DNA of 64,000 bases from Symsagittifera roscoffensis (GCF_963678635.1 NC_087067.1:35911966-35975965); one strand, 5' to 3'. Shown: positions 30,787 to 41,958, counted from the stretch's first letter. The notes: generated from the letters alone by a model not told the origin. Program-made: numbers and translations.

Positions 30787-31691
30787 ATCATTTTATTAAG
30801 GACTTAGGTAAACGAAAGAAAGACTAAAAAGCGAGAGGTATTAGGTTATTAATACACAGGCTAGGTATCAGTGACTGCACTGGTAACTTGCCTCTCAAAA
30901 AGAACCAGACTAATACAAAGCAGGTCCGAACTCGGATATTCGCGACACTAAGTCTAAATTAAAAAGAGCGTGACTCATTGGTGTGGATTGAAACATAATA
31001 CGTTTTTGGGAAAAGTAACTGCCCTGAGGATTTTAGTAGGTCTAGCTCGGGCAGTCCGAAGGCAGATAGGTAACACAGTACTCGGTGGGTGCAATAGACG
31101 CCCACTTGAGAAAATTACTGCCTTCAAAGTTTTGTCTGTTTGGTGCAGCACCAAGCAGGGAAAGCTTTTTCTTTAAAAGACAGGTTCGACTATTGTACTG
31201 CGACCGACTAAGAGTACAAGACACATACGTTTTTTTTTATATATACATTCATATTGTGTCAATATATGTATTTTTTTGTTTTTGATTTTAAATCAACCTA
31301 AACTGTGCTTGATTGGGTGGTGACTACACTATCTTTTAAATTGACTGATAACATCATATTGTGCTAGTTTCCAGATCTTTGGACCGATAATCGGCTAGTG
31401 TGAATAAATTTTATACAAACTGTACTCTGACAACATACAGGGATTCGTGGTCACTATTTAATAGAATCTGGTGAAATTTATTGTGTTGTGTCATTATTAT
31501 TGTTAATAAAACTATAAGGTCTCTAGCAATTGAGTCAGGAGTAGGCATAGGAAAGTGACAAATAAAGAATGAGTTTAGACAAGTCAAGGATACCAAAACG
31601 AGGTAATAGCTCTAGGAAATTCATACCTGAAAAGCAAAGAAAAACGATGACCGATCCTTTTGTGGATTGGATCAAGCGAACCCGGTCCGAT

Positions 31692-31704
31692 AAAGAGGGG
31701 ACGG
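31692..31704 (+). other. Candidate polypurine tract, duplication copy 2
   Basis: Exact duplicate of 18634-18646, directly ahead of the duplicated LTR. Confidence 0.6.
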
Positions 31705-31706
31705 TT

Positions 31707-32622
31707 TGTAACATTCGTCTACTGCAGTCACACATGAGGCTTAAGAAAAATAGGCCCTATAACCACTGGCTCAAGGGTCAGAGACACTATCTCTTGTGTT
31801 TTTCTACCTCAAGAACGGTCGGAGCCAGTTCGGTTCGCCTGTGACATGAGACTACGACCCGTTACAGCTTAAAGGCTACTACTAAAATATCCCCCCACTC
31901 TAGAATTAGAAACGTCCCCATACTTAGGTCTCTAGATACCCAAAATACATGAACGCCGTTAAAAACCGGGTTGGAACAATCCGTTAAGTTACTTTTTATT
32001 AGACAGTGGAACTTTGATCCATTTCAGATGGATCAACCTAAAACTCGCCTTACCTCAACATAACAATTATAAAACACACTCAAGGAATTTAAATTAAGTA
32101 CTCACATTGTAGCACGCTCAAGAACCAGGAAGTAAATAAGTCGGTAAACAACTCAAGAGTCAACAAAGTAACTAAAATGAGTTTAATGTCAGTCAGTTTT
32201 AACAACAAGAACAAGTTTTTACTCTAGACTGCAAGTTCTCGTGAACCATTGGGACACTCTAGCTGTCCACCTTTCCACCGAAGAATCACTCTGGTCCAGT
32301 CAATAATAGTATTCCAATCGTAATAATCCAACTCGAGGGAATGCTCTCGTCTCTGTCACAGATGGGACAGCTCTACTCTAGGTTATTATTGCTTTCGAAA
32401 TTGCGAATAGCAATTTCCTACTGCTTTTTCTTGCGACTTTCCCGCGTTTTCCACTCAATTGTTCTGAAATTGTTCTGATCTCTTTTTCTGATTTTCAGTT
32501 CTCGCGAGAAAATCGTGCATGACAGGTTCCATTCGAAATTTCGAAAAATCAAATTTCACTCCAAAATCAAGTGTTTTTTGCTTCTCTCAAGGTCAAACTT
32601 CCAAATATGACCGAGTGGCACA
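31707..32622 (+). repeat. 916-bp A-family LTR, duplication copy 2
   Basis: Exact duplicate of 18649-19564. It exists here because of the segmental duplication, not because of a separate insertion. Confidence 0.75.
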
Positions 32623-33051
32623 TACACCCCGGACTCGAGATCGATGTCCTCATCGCGCGCTGTCTTCTGCCAGTGAGTCCCAGAAAAACCGAGTGTTGCT
32701 CAAGATACAGTGCCAGTGGTCATTTACAGAAGTTTGCAGCAGATTAAGCTTATCTACACCCCAAAATTCACAGCCATTTAAAATTTTCACACTATTGCTA
32801 AACAGCAACCAAAATCTGCATATACCTGCACCCTTGAATTTTCGCTTTTCAAGCCAATCATTTTAAAATCTCTTTTGTCCTATTCAATCAGGAAATTGTC
32901 ATGCAGCATTTCGATTTATATAATAAATATAGTATATTAGTAACAATATTTGCTTTGTTAAAATTTCTTTTTCGTGAATCCAAGTTTCACTCGGATTCAC
33001 GCTCAAGCCCCCCTTCCCTCTCAAGACTCAAGATCCATCCGATTTGCCCAT
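32623..33051 (-). other. 3' untranslated remainder of element B, copy 2
   Basis: Duplicate of 19565-19993. I see no gene in it. Confidence 0.5.
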
Positions 33052-36000
33052 TCATCTTGTACTCTTCGCCTTGGAGGTACTGCATCCTGAAGTGCTAGAT
33101 GCGGCAAACTGTCTCAACAGTTCCTCTTCATCATCGGAACTAATCACAATCTCCTCCCAAGCCTTCAGCTGTTCATAGGATCGCATCCATTCTCTCTGCT
33201 CCTGCAATCTTTTTGCTTGGTTGGGTAGTGCCTTCACCCTAGCTTCTCGGTTCAAGCAAAAGGAGTTGTGCAGGCTCAAGCTCACGTTCTTCGCCAGGTC
33301 TTCCTCTAGTATCGACTCCCTCGCTTTGGTATTGTCTCTAGACATCTTACCCACTCTTTTCCATCCCGTCGTGATCGCATTACGATGGGTTAGTAGGGGT
33401 CTCTTGAAAGCTTCGGGCCCAATCTCGGCCTGGAACTGTCGATACTCTTTTTGATGTTTTCTCATGTGATCTTTCGTTGTCATGTACAACCAAGACGTCA
33501 GTGTCGCCCGAAACCATGGAAAGTACCTCAAGCGACTCCATACGTGCCTGACTTCCGTCGGTATGGCGAATACTTTGCACGCAGTCTCAAACAACTCGAG
33601 TCTCCTGCTGTAGTCTACCGCGTATATTGACTCAGCCGTTGGCGTCGTCGCCTCCCGATACTTCGTTATATTCTCTTCTATCCATCTCAGAGCTAACATC
33701 GTACTCACTACTAAGAGCGTCACCTTCTGCCGGTGATCCGGTAGTCCGATCGACCGAATCTCTTCCACATCCCACATCAGGCAAAGGTTCTTGTGATCTG
33801 GATACCACACCGTTTGTGCCAAACAGTGGCATGGGCATTCCCCATGAGAGATCTCAATGCTCCTGAGATTACGCTCCCCTGAGGCTTCCAAGAGAGGCTC
33901 AAGCTCCATCATTTTCTCGTGCATCGTGTCGTTGTCTTCCAGGTTCGGAGTACTTCCCACAGGTTTCCCGATCACGTTTTGTCTCTCGTGATCGCTTGTG
34001 TTTTCTCTTTCCAACTTCAGAAGATCTTCTCCCCAGATTTCGCTTAAGTCATCTCTCAATTCTTTTGGTACTGTCCCTTTGATTTTTCTCAACAACTTGT
34101 GCGAGTGATGCGACATCCGAGCCAACCTCACGCACTTGGGCACTGAGAAGGCCTTGTCCACCAGTATTCTCTGGCTGGACACTTCCACCATCGCCATGTG
34201 TAGCGGGTAGTGACTTCCGCACAAGTTGGCCATCATTGACCCTATCAGCGATTTCGCGTTCAATGGCAAGCCATAAGCTTCGCTCATGGGAAATCCCATT
34301 TCCGCCTCAAGACCAACCTTCCAGCTCCGGATGTGTTTTTGAGTCACCTGCAACACCCCGGGCCATGATTCCACGCTCAACGCCGTCACTAAATGATGTT
34401 CAGACTCCAGTCTCTCCAGTGCCTGCAGACCACACATTCTCGAGAAGAATCCGAGAGCTGTCGCTATATTCACCGTGGTTCTCGCGTAACATTCCGCTAT
34501 TATTTGCACTTCACTTTTCTCCCTTTCTGTGATGTCTTCGAACCAAGTGACCAGGTCTTCTTTTTGAAACGACAGTATTCTGACGCATGACCGTCCATCG
34601 CAGATGTGCTCTCCGTTCCCACACGTCGAATCCAGACAGCTACCCGGCTCCAATTTCTTCACTGACCCGGGGTCGCTCGTCCTTTCGCTTGGCTCTTGCA
34701 TCTGGGGCGTGATTAGCTTATGTAGCACACTCAACTTCGCCAGATCTTCATCTTCCGTTGGTGCTAACCTCACTCGCTCTGTGGTTTCCTCGATTAGACT
34801 TGCATGGGGATGTGGACACCAGGAGGGTCTTAGTAGCTTCCATATCACTCCCAAGTTCGTGGTTAACAAGCCATTTCCACCGCCCATGTTCACTTCAACT
34901 CTCTTGTTTGAGCGCGGTATGCTTATCACCTCTGGTGTTTTCTCAAGAATCAGGCCCAGGCTCGGCCCCTCTTTCTCCACCGCGTCTATCTCCATTATTT
35001 TTTCTGTCCAAAACTTCAGTAGCTCCGCTACCTCATGGTTTCTGTGGGCTCCTCCAGCTTCCGAGTCTAAGAAGGGATTGTAGGCCATTCCCATCACTCC
35101 AGACACATGTTGGTATTCCCCCTTCTCACTGAGTCTCGAGTACTGTTCTGACGAGGCCAGGTTACGGTGAACATCATGTTCTTCCTCGAACTTCTTATTA
35201 GAGAACCTCCGTACCTCGTCCAGCTTCCGATGGTTCTCTAAGGATAGTCTGGAACCATCTTCTTTCTCTATTCCTGTACTCTGATATACGTTCAAGATGA
35301 TCGTTGAGACTCTTTTCTCCATGGATTTACTTCCACTTGCTCTCTGGTGGCATGCCAGGATGGTGCTATCAGACATCATTGACATTATCCATCTCAAGAA
35401 ACATGTGGCATCTTTTCTTCTAGCCAGGCTCAAGCCTGAATTGTCCCTGGCCACGTGTTGCATCAGTGCCTGATACACCTCTAGCTTCTTGCTTCCCAAC
35501 TTCAGCCTGTCATACGAGGTCAATGTCTCCAACTCTATTCCCACCAGACTCCAGGTGAACATTAATTGTCCCGCAGTTCTAACGAAGGGATTCGCCATTA
35601 GTGGCGGTGCTGATGAGGATGTTCTCATCGCCTCTTCAAAATGATCCTTCAACAAACTCTGCCAGGACCTCTTCAGATGACTTGCCATCTCTATCTTATT
35701 AACCTCGGCTTTTTGCTGGGTGGCCCAATTGCGTCGCCTGCGAGCTATTCCACTGTCCAACTTCTTCAAGCAGTCCTCCATTTCCTTCAATGTTTCGAGG
35801 GCCACCCACCACGTCCGGGAAGTGTTCCTCGTCTTGTTCCTCTCCAATGGATCACTCGTCACTTGTTTGCCCATGTCCTGATGTGCCTTCGAGATCCATT
35901 CTTTGCCGATCTCCACTTCCCCTACCTGTCCGTTCGTTGAACCTCTCTTCACGTTTACCTTCTGAGGCTTGAAGTCTTCTTCTGACGTCGAACTGGTGGA

Positions 36001-39000
36001 AACCTCTATTTCCTTTTCTACTTCAAGTGGTTTCCTGAGCTCCGAGCTGTTCTTGTATGCCGCCGTCTTGCATCGGGCCAAAACGATGGGCACCGTCTCT
36101 CTCAAGTTTCCTTCCGAAACAGCATCCACTGAAGGACTACCCCATCCTTCCACTTCTCTCTTCCTCTTGCGAGTCTTCACATCTCTGCTCGAGGGTGTTG
36201 TGGCTATCATCATTGATTCGACCTCTCCATCCACTCCTTCCAACTCTTGCCTCCCCCCTGCTCGAGCCTTAAGGATATTAGTACTCTTAATCATATTACT
36301 AGTCCCAACCTTATCCCTTTTTATATCATCAACCATTTTATCCACAGTTTTTTGTTTCAGAGTAGAGCTGTCCTCACATTTCTCTTTTCTAGTCTTCGAT
36401 CGTGCGTTCCTCAGCTCCACTAGCTTGTTCAGCAGCTCTTTTCTTGCTTTCTCATCCAGGCCCGTTCCTATCAGGAGCGGTTCCCCGAATCTCACTACTG
36501 CGTCCCACAGTTCCTTCTTGAACTTGTCCAGCGTCGTCTCGCTGCCCACTTCTCGATTGAATTCCCCCAGGAATTCCTGCCAAGCGTCATCCTCGAGAGA
36601 TCCCAAGAATATGTCCCTGTTCCCTTCGAACGTGTTCTTCTCCCTTTCCTCCGAGCTCAAGAGTAACATCCCCATATTGAAGGTCTCACCTGCCAATGGC
36701 AACTCTAGGTTCTTCCGCGGGGACGGGTTCAGAGGTGGTGTGGCAGTATCTGCCCAATTCTCTTCGCTCAAGTCTTTCAACAGCTCTTGAGTGGTGAGTT
36801 CCTCCCCTGATGGCCCTGGTTCAGGTGTATTCCCCACCTCCATGTCTTCTCCAGCTTCACTGAGAGTTTCATCCATACTCTCTTCCTCTGATTCATTTCT
36901 TCTTCTCTCGAGAATTCTTTTGAATCGATCCTCAACGGGTCCACTCCTCTTGTATCCAGGCGTGTCTACAGACAGTGGTGACGGTGTCGTAGGATCCAGC
37001 TTTTTATATTCCGTCAGGGCTACATGCAGTTGACCTGCTGCATCTAGTTCTGTTCCCTCCTGTGTCACTTCTACTTGTTCCAAGCCATAGGGTGCCTTGT
37101 ATTTTCTCGTGGCAAATTTCATTTCGTCCACCAATGCGACGTGTCCCTCCATCACGATCATCCTGCCATCATCCCATATGGGTAGCATATTCTCAAGTCC
37201 TTCCTTCTCAAGAGTCCTCAAGACTTTCCGCACCTCATATCCAGGGGGCTGCGAACCTCTACTCTTTTTCGCTTGCGTCGTCCACGAATTTACCTTCATC
37301 TCGCTGGTGTGGAAGTAGACTGCCGCCGTGTAGCCGATGAACAGGGGATCCCAGCCATCCGTGAAATGCCTCTGCGTTTCCTCCGTCATCATCTTCGCCA
37401 TTATGGAGGGAACCACCAAGGGACTATTCATTCCCAAGGTCATCCTCCTGACTGTCGGGAACTCAGGCATGGTGGCTGGTAGGATTTCTTTCTCCATTAT
37501 GGCATCCAGCTCCCTCTTGACCAGTGCAAAGCACTCCTTCCAGGCGGGGATTCTCAAGACTTCTCGTCCGTTGGCCGTCAATGGGTTTAGGTTCCAAAAC
37601 TTTGGATACATTTCAATGGGGCCCTCTCGCTTGCCTCCCATTCTACATTGCATTTGTCCCCTGAAGTTGCACACCATCATCTCGGCATCTTTCACTTTTC
37701 CGAAGAGTACCGTGTTGCTCATACGCGCCCTGAGCACCTCCTGCTGACACCAATTCAGCGCTGTACCATCCAGTACGCTGATGAGACTCAAGTGCGTCAC
37801 CGAGTGGCGATACGTTATCACCAGGGGATCTGGAAACGCGTACGTCACTGCTGGACCATAGATGCAGGTCACCACCTCCTCTAGACCTCGGATTATCCCC
37901 ATTGGGTCCGACCTCATTGCCAGGCACAGGTCCGTCAACAGAGGCATCCCTCTGTTCGCCTTCTCCCATTCTTCTCTCGAGGTTGGGTTCTCATCTTCAC
38001 CCGTCATGTATCGATTCTGCATCATGAGGTATTGCACCAGCAGTGTCTTCAACCCTGCGGCACACTTGTAGGAGCTGGTTTCAATGCTCGTGTGGACTCT
38101 CCCCATAGACAGAGGTTCTCCATATTCCATTAACCGATGAAACGATACCAATTCCCCATGGGTCAAGAGTACTAGTGCCAGATACCCATCAACTCGAAGT
38201 GTCTCCACTCCTCGACTAAACATGTATGCTGGGCCCATGTTGAACAAGTATCTGGGGTAAACCAAATACAGGGCCAAGAGCAGGCTGATGGACATGCCCA
38301 GTATCTCCTGTACGAAGGCTCCGAAGATAGTCGCCGTGGTGCCGAACACTCCTGCCAAGAATTCTCTCTCCCAGCAAGGACTCAAGAACTTGAGAATCTC
38401 GTAATCTCTCCTAGTCTTCAATTCGCCGTTGGCGTGCTCTCTCCAAAATCCTCCAATCGTCACTTCATTGGCGGCCGAGACAAATCTAGCCACCGTCATG
38501 TCTCTCGTTTCAGCTAGCTCCAGTTGCTTCTCTAGAAAACTCCAGATTTGTTTCACGAGGAGTGGTGCTTCCTCCCTCGTCTTATTCGTGACGTTCTCCA
38601 GCCTTGGTGTCAGGAATGGCCACCAGCCATTCTCTTGAGTCAAGCGATATTTCATCGATTCTAACTGTTTCTCCGTCTCGACCACATTTCTTCTCTCGTT
38701 GCTGGGACCTCTAGTCCTGCTGGTGGAATTTGCGACTTTCACATCCATACTCCGGAACCACAGGCTGGCCGTCAACTGGTTTATCGCCGGGTGGTCGTCC
38801 CCGATGACTGGGCTGAACTTGAGTTGTCTAGCAAAGTTCGATATCTCTAGCAAGAGTACCTCATCCAATACAATCAGGACGTCGGCCAGTCCGTAAAAGC
38901 CCCTCAGTGCATGAGATATGTCAGCCCATGCGGCCGGCAATTCTGATTTGTAAAGCCTCAAGTTCAATGGCTCCAGCTCTCGATTGGGGGCTGCCATCAG

Positions 39001-40023
39001 AATCCGCCATTCACTCCCTTCTGCTATCAGGATCAAGACCGCGTACACGAATTGTAGGGCGGGTGGCATATTTGCGTATCCCGGGGATGTGGTAAACACC
39101 ACCTTCGTCTTGGACCCAAATCTCGAGGCTACGTTCTCTTGTACCTCATTCATCGCCGCAAATAACGCCTGAATAGCCTCCCATATCTTCTTTGATGTCG
39201 GAATCTCCTTGCCCTTCAGTTGCTCAAGAAGTCCCATCGCGTGCAGGTGATCATTAATTCCTGCAAACATTAGCAGCTCAGGTTCACAGGGCATCTCCGA
39301 CTTTATTGCCACCACTAGAGTCAACATCTGGTTCAATTCGGCTCCTGGCAAGGAGTATACCAGAGTCTCCGGCCAGAACAACTTGGGAGACGTTCCTTCG
39401 AAGTCCGATCCCGCCACAATGACTACTCTTGCAGCAGCTGGATCTGCTCTATCATAAACTGCCAGAGTTTTGGCCAGTTGGGTGCCACCACAGGGCTTCC
39501 CGTACCTGGGATCTTCTGCCAACTTCGGACCTTCGTAAGCGGCATCAGGCAATTCCATTCCCCCCGGATTGAGTAGCTTGTCTACCACCTTCAACTGCGC
39601 CGGTGTTGCCAACCTGATCCTAGCGATGCCAGTTCGGTGCTTGGGAGGTTCTGTTATAAGTCCAGGACCCCCCAACAGTTTGAGAGGCCTGTAGTTAATG
39701 GGTCCCATGATCGTTTTTGTGGGAATTCCAGTCAGGTCTGTGGTCTCCATTAACTTCGCTCTCGAGAAGTGCGCTTCGTGAGCTTTCAACCAGTCTATGC
39801 AATGATGTCTATTCAAATCCTCGTGCGACACTCGTTCGATCCCCAGGGTTTCCGCCAACTCTCGTCTGCATTCCAAACTCTCTAGATCCAGTTCCTTCAC
39901 CTTCTCAGGATATCTCAAGCGGGCAGTCTCTATAGACTTCTTTTCTCTCCTGCCATCTGCCACCACCACAGAGGACATCGCCGAGCCCGGAGGTGTTGAT
40001 GACTCTACCTCCTCCGACTCCAT
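33052..40023 (-). CDS. Unknown mega-protein with degenerate SGNH-like domain (ORF C), copy 2
   Basis: This is the same protein as 19994-26965 except for one residue (Gly/Arg in an overlapping frame; silent or near-silent here). Here it sits in its native context: the ATG at 40023 overlaps the end of the SGNH frame, whose stop is TAG at 40007-40005, in the -1 direction. This suggests coupled reinitiation or frameshifting. In element A1 the equivalent junction is fused in frame, while the later part is split. I infer that the hydrolase and this protein act together. I recognise no known domain beyond the SGNH-like module. Confidence 0.78.
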   Translation of the reverse strand: MESEEVESSTPPGSAMSSVVVADGRREKKSIETARLRYPEKVKELDLESLECRRELAETLGIERVSHEDLNRHHCIDWLKAHEAHFSRAKLMETTDLTGIPTKTIMGPINYRPLKLLGGPGLITEPPKHRTGIARIRLATPAQLKVVDKLLNPGGMELPDAAYEGPKLAEDPRYGKPCGGTQLAKTLAVYDRADPAAARVVIVAGSDFEGTSPKLFWPETLVYSLPGAELNQMLTLVVAIKSEMPCEPELLMFAGINDHLHAMGLLEQLKGKEIPTSKKIWEAIQALFAAMNEVQENVASRFGSKTKVVFTTSPGYANMPPALQFVYAVLILIAEGSEWRILMAAPNRELEPLNLRLYKSELPAAWADISHALRGFYGLADVLIVLDEVLLLEISNFARQLKFSPVIGDDHPAINQLTASLWFRSMDVKVANSTSRTRGPSNERRNVVETEKQLESMKYRLTQENGWWPFLTPRLENVTNKTREEAPLLVKQIWSFLEKQLELAETRDMTVARFVSAANEVTIGGFWREHANGELKTRRDYEILKFLSPCWEREFLAGVFGTTATIFGAFVQEILGMSISLLLALYLVYPRYLFNMGPAYMFSRGVETLRVDGYLALVLLTHGELVSFHRLMEYGEPLSMGRVHTSIETSSYKCAAGLKTLLVQYLMMQNRYMTGEDENPTSREEWEKANRGMPLLTDLCLAMRSDPMGIIRGLEEVVTCIYGPAVTYAFPDPLVITYRHSVTHLSLISVLDGTALNWCQQEVLRARMSNTVLFGKVKDAEMMVCNFRGQMQCRMGGKREGPIEMYPKFWNLNPLTANGREVLRIPAWKECFALVKRELDAIMEKEILPATMPEFPTVRRMTLGMNSPLVVPSIMAKMMTEETQRHFTDGWDPLFIGYTAAVYFHTSEMKVNSWTTQAKKSRGSQPPGYEVRKVLRTLEKEGLENMLPIWDDGRMIVMEGHVALVDEMKFATRKYKAPYGLEQVEVTQEGTELDAAGQLHVALTEYKKLDPTTPSPLSVDTPGYKRSGPVEDRFKRILERRRNESEEESMDETLSEAGEDMEVGNTPEPGPSGEELTTQELLKDLSEENWADTATPPLNPSPRKNLELPLAGETFNMGMLLLSSEEREKNTFEGNRDIFLGSLEDDAWQEFLGEFNREVGSETTLDKFKKELWDAVVRFGEPLLIGTGLDEKARKELLNKLVELRNARSKTRKEKCEDSSTLKQKTVDKMVDDIKRDKVGTSNMIKSTNILKARAGGRQELEGVDGEVESMMIATTPSSRDVKTRKRKREVEGWGSPSVDAVSEGNLRETVPIVLARCKTAAYKNSSELRKPLEVEKEIEVSTSSTSEEDFKPQKVNVKRGSTNGQVGEVEIGKEWISKAHQDMGKQVTSDPLERNKTRNTSRTWWVALETLKEMEDCLKKLDSGIARRRRNWATQQKAEVNKIEMASHLKRSWQSLLKDHFEEAMRTSSSAPPLMANPFVRTAGQLMFTWSLVGIELETLTSYDRLKLGSKKLEVYQALMQHVARDNSGLSLARRKDATCFLRWIMSMMSDSTILACHQRASGSKSMEKRVSTIILNVYQSTGIEKEDGSRLSLENHRKLDEVRRFSNKKFEEEHDVHRNLASSEQYSRLSEKGEYQHVSGVMGMAYNPFLDSEAGGAHRNHEVAELLKFWTEKIMEIDAVEKEGPSLGLILEKTPEVISIPRSNKRVEVNMGGGNGLLTTNLGVIWKLLRPSWCPHPHASLIEETTERVRLAPTEDEDLAKLSVLHKLITPQMQEPSERTSDPGSVKKLEPGSCLDSTCGNGEHICDGRSCVRILSFQKEDLVTWFEDITEREKSEVQIIAECYARTTVNIATALGFFSRMCGLQALERLESEHHLVTALSVESWPGVLQVTQKHIRSWKVGLEAEMGFPMSEAYGLPLNAKSLIGSMMANLCGSHYPLHMAMVEVSSQRILVDKAFSVPKCVRLARMSHHSHKLLRKIKGTVPKELRDDLSEIWGEDLLKLERENTSDHERQNVIGKPVGSTPNLEDNDTMHEKMMELEPLLEASGERNLRSIEISHGECPCHCLAQTVWYPDHKNLCLMWDVEEIRSIGLPDHRQKVTLLVVSTMLALRWIEENITKYREATTPTAESIYAVDYSRRLELFETACKVFAIPTEVRHVWSRLRYFPWFRATLTSWLYMTTKDHMRKHQKEYRQFQAEIGPEAFKRPLLTHRNAITTGWKRVGKMSRDNTKARESILEEDLAKNVSLSLHNSFCLNREARVKALPNQAKRLQEQREWMRSYEQLKAWEEIVISSDDEEELLRQFAASSTSGCSTSKAKSTR

Positions 40024-41918
40024 TGGCGTGGCACTCTGCAATCGGGTCTGATTGCTCCTTGAACTGTCTCTAGTATCAACTCTCGAGCCAAGGCCCTCGA
40101 GGCAAGGAATGGTGGGTTGGGAGGTGGTCCTAAAGTGAATTGGGCTGTCTCCAGCAGGTCCGCCTCTAGCGTGTTAATGTGTTCCTGGAAGACGTCGTTC
40201 AGCCACTCCGCTCCCCTTGGCCTATCGAAATGGATTCCATCTTTTGAGGTGTCTTCAGGGAATCCCTTTTTCTCCATACGTTCTGCTATGTCCAACAGCC
40301 TGAGAGGAAGCACACTCTTCCGGTGTATGTCTCGGATCATCTTGTTCAGGCTCCGCACCTTCTGGTTCATCTCTAGGGCGTGCTGATCAAACATCATGTT
40401 GTAGGGGACCGTGCATACCGTCAGCAGGATGGGGTCCATCTGGATCCTCAGTTCCTCAAGAAGGCAGCTCATCTTGTCGCACAGCCTCGCTACTTTCCTC
40501 GCTTCTCCCCTTGACACGTCGTTGGTCCCAACCATCAGGGTCACTGTGTAAACTTTGGTCATCCCTAGCATGTCCAGGGTTGCCAACATCTGTGGCGTGG
40601 CAGCTCCAGCGAAACTCAAGACTCCTGTCTGCCAATGGGACCGTATCTGGGTCAACACCCGCACCAGGCTATCCCCTATAATTAGGTGAACTGCACCCTC
40701 TGGCACACGAGGTGGCGCTAGATACTCCACCCAGGCTGCGTCATGGAAGCAGTCCCTCCTGGCTCCCTGTTCCGCACTCCAGTCCAGCCGATTGTGCCTG
40801 TGGTAGTTCCCTTCTGTATTCTTCTTATAGCTTGCGATCACGACATTCCTGACCGGCTGTTCCCTCCAAGTTGGGGGAAGCTCTGGCCTTGTCGATCTTT
40901 CACGACTCTGCTGCTGCAATTTCTCGCCTAGCTCCTTCAGGCGCGATGAGGCGCCACTCACCTGACTGCCACTCGAGGTCGAGGTTGGGGTATATCCTGG
41001 TAACACCACATCCATCAGAGGACGTACAGGTTGTGTCTCTAGGTTGCGCAAGGAAGGCGTCACGTCATTCGGTATCCAGACCTCTAACCCTTCGCTCATG
41101 TGTTCTCTGGCCTCGCGGTCAAGGTTGAACCGTCCTCTAGCCCTGGGAGCTTCATCCACCTCCATGCGCGACTCTGGCCTCGAGCTGGTCACCACTCGTT
41201 CGTTTGACCTGGCTCCCTTCTGTGCGTCAAGCTCGCGTTGTCGCTGTTCTATCCTTTCCAACTCCGACTTCAGTTGATCACGATTTGCGACGTTCTCCCG
41301 CACCCTCAGCTCCTGCTGATGTTCAGCCCTTAGCATCTCAAGTAATTTCGACGTCTGATCTCGCTCGTCGACTGCCTGGTCTCTCTCCAGCTGAAGCTTC
41401 TCCCTGTCCAGCTTCGCCTGATCCCGATCGAGGTTCGCTTTATTCCTTTCCTTCAGCGCCTTCTCGAGCTCTTTCTTTAGAACCCCCAGATCCGGATATG
41501 CCTCTGTCGTCTGTTGCGCTCGCGACATCGACGGCACCTTACTCGAGCTCTGGCCTGTGGATCTTGCTGTTGGTCTCGTCGGTAGCGGAAACTCTCCTGC
41601 GCCGTGTTCGGTGTTGTTACTCAGGCCAGGATTTCTTGCCAAGTCAAAGCCCCTTACTCCTCCATCCGCATTCCAAGATAACCATCTGGTCTGTTCTCGA
41701 TTTGATATGCCCTCGGTGGTGTAGCCGACCATCAAGACAGCCTCCGTCGCAGACTCCCTGCACTCACCCTGGTCCTCCAACTGGAGGATCGCATTCAGCA
41801 TCACCGCCATTCTCTCGTCTATCTGGGTGTAGTCCAGGTCCCTCAAGCGTCTGTACAGCTCGTCAAGAGTGGGCTTCTTCAGAGCCGCGGGCACGGAGTT
41901 CCAGAATCGGTCTGCCAT
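40005..41918 (-). CDS. Coiled-coil SGNH-hydrolase protein (ORF B)
   Basis: The protein has 637 codons from the ATG at 41918. The frame is open to a TTG at 41963, but the ATG gives an N-terminus that aligns with the ATG starts at 4039 and 62584. Residues 1-120 are the shared N-terminal domain (LDELYRRL, WNADGG, FDLARNPGL). Residues about 145-240 form a long charged coiled coil. The hydrolase core has Gly-Asp-Ser417, Gly-Thr-Asn466-Asp and Asp560-x2-His563. Coiled coil plus esterase is the layout of ORF1 proteins in some CR1/L2-type LINEs (known), so this block may have come from such a source (inference). It sits where env lies in retroviruses. No signal peptide or membrane anchor is seen, which argues against an envelope role. 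Confidence 0.85.
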   Translation of the reverse strand: MADRFWNSVPAALKKPTLDELYRRLRDLDYTQIDERMAVMLNAILQLEDQGECRESATEAVLMVGYTTEGISNREQTRWLSWNADGGVRGFDLARNPGLSNNTEHGAGEFPLPTRPTARSTGQSSSKVPSMSRAQQTTEAYPDLGVLKKELEKALKERNKANLDRDQAKLDREKLQLERDQAVDERDQTSKLLEMLRAEHQQELRVRENVANRDQLKSELERIEQRQRELDAQKGARSNERVVTSSRPESRMEVDEAPRARGRFNLDREAREHMSEGLEVWIPNDVTPSLRNLETQPVRPLMDVVLPGYTPTSTSSGSQVSGASSRLKELGEKLQQQSRERSTRPELPPTWREQPVRNVVIASYKKNTEGNYHRHNRLDWSAEQGARRDCFHDAAWVEYLAPPRVPEGAVHLIIGDSLVRVLTQIRSHWQTGVLSFAGAATPQMLATLDMLGMTKVYTVTLMVGTNDVSRGEARKVARLCDKMSCLLEELRIQMDPILLTVCTVPYNMMFDQHALEMNQKVRSLNKMIRDIHRKSVLPLRLLDIAERMEKKGFPEDTSKDGIHFDRPRGAEWLNDVFQEHINTLEADLLETAQFTLGPPPNPPFLASRALARELILETVQGAIRPDCRVPRQWSRRR

Positions 41919-41958
41919 TTTTGCAACTTCGGGATGTATATAGGTAGATGTTAACCAG

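Larger units (their letters stand above)
28525..41575. repeat. 13,051-bp tandem duplication, copy 2
   Basis: This is the second copy of 15467-28517. At its right end the sequence continues uninterrupted into the first part of the SGNH gene (to 41918), so this copy holds the ancestral right junction. Copy 1 holds the ancestral left junction. Confidence 0.95.

Noticed and set aside
40005-41918. Retroviral-type envelope in the env position
   Set aside because: No signal peptide, furin-type site or transmembrane anchor is visible; the domain is an SGNH hydrolase.
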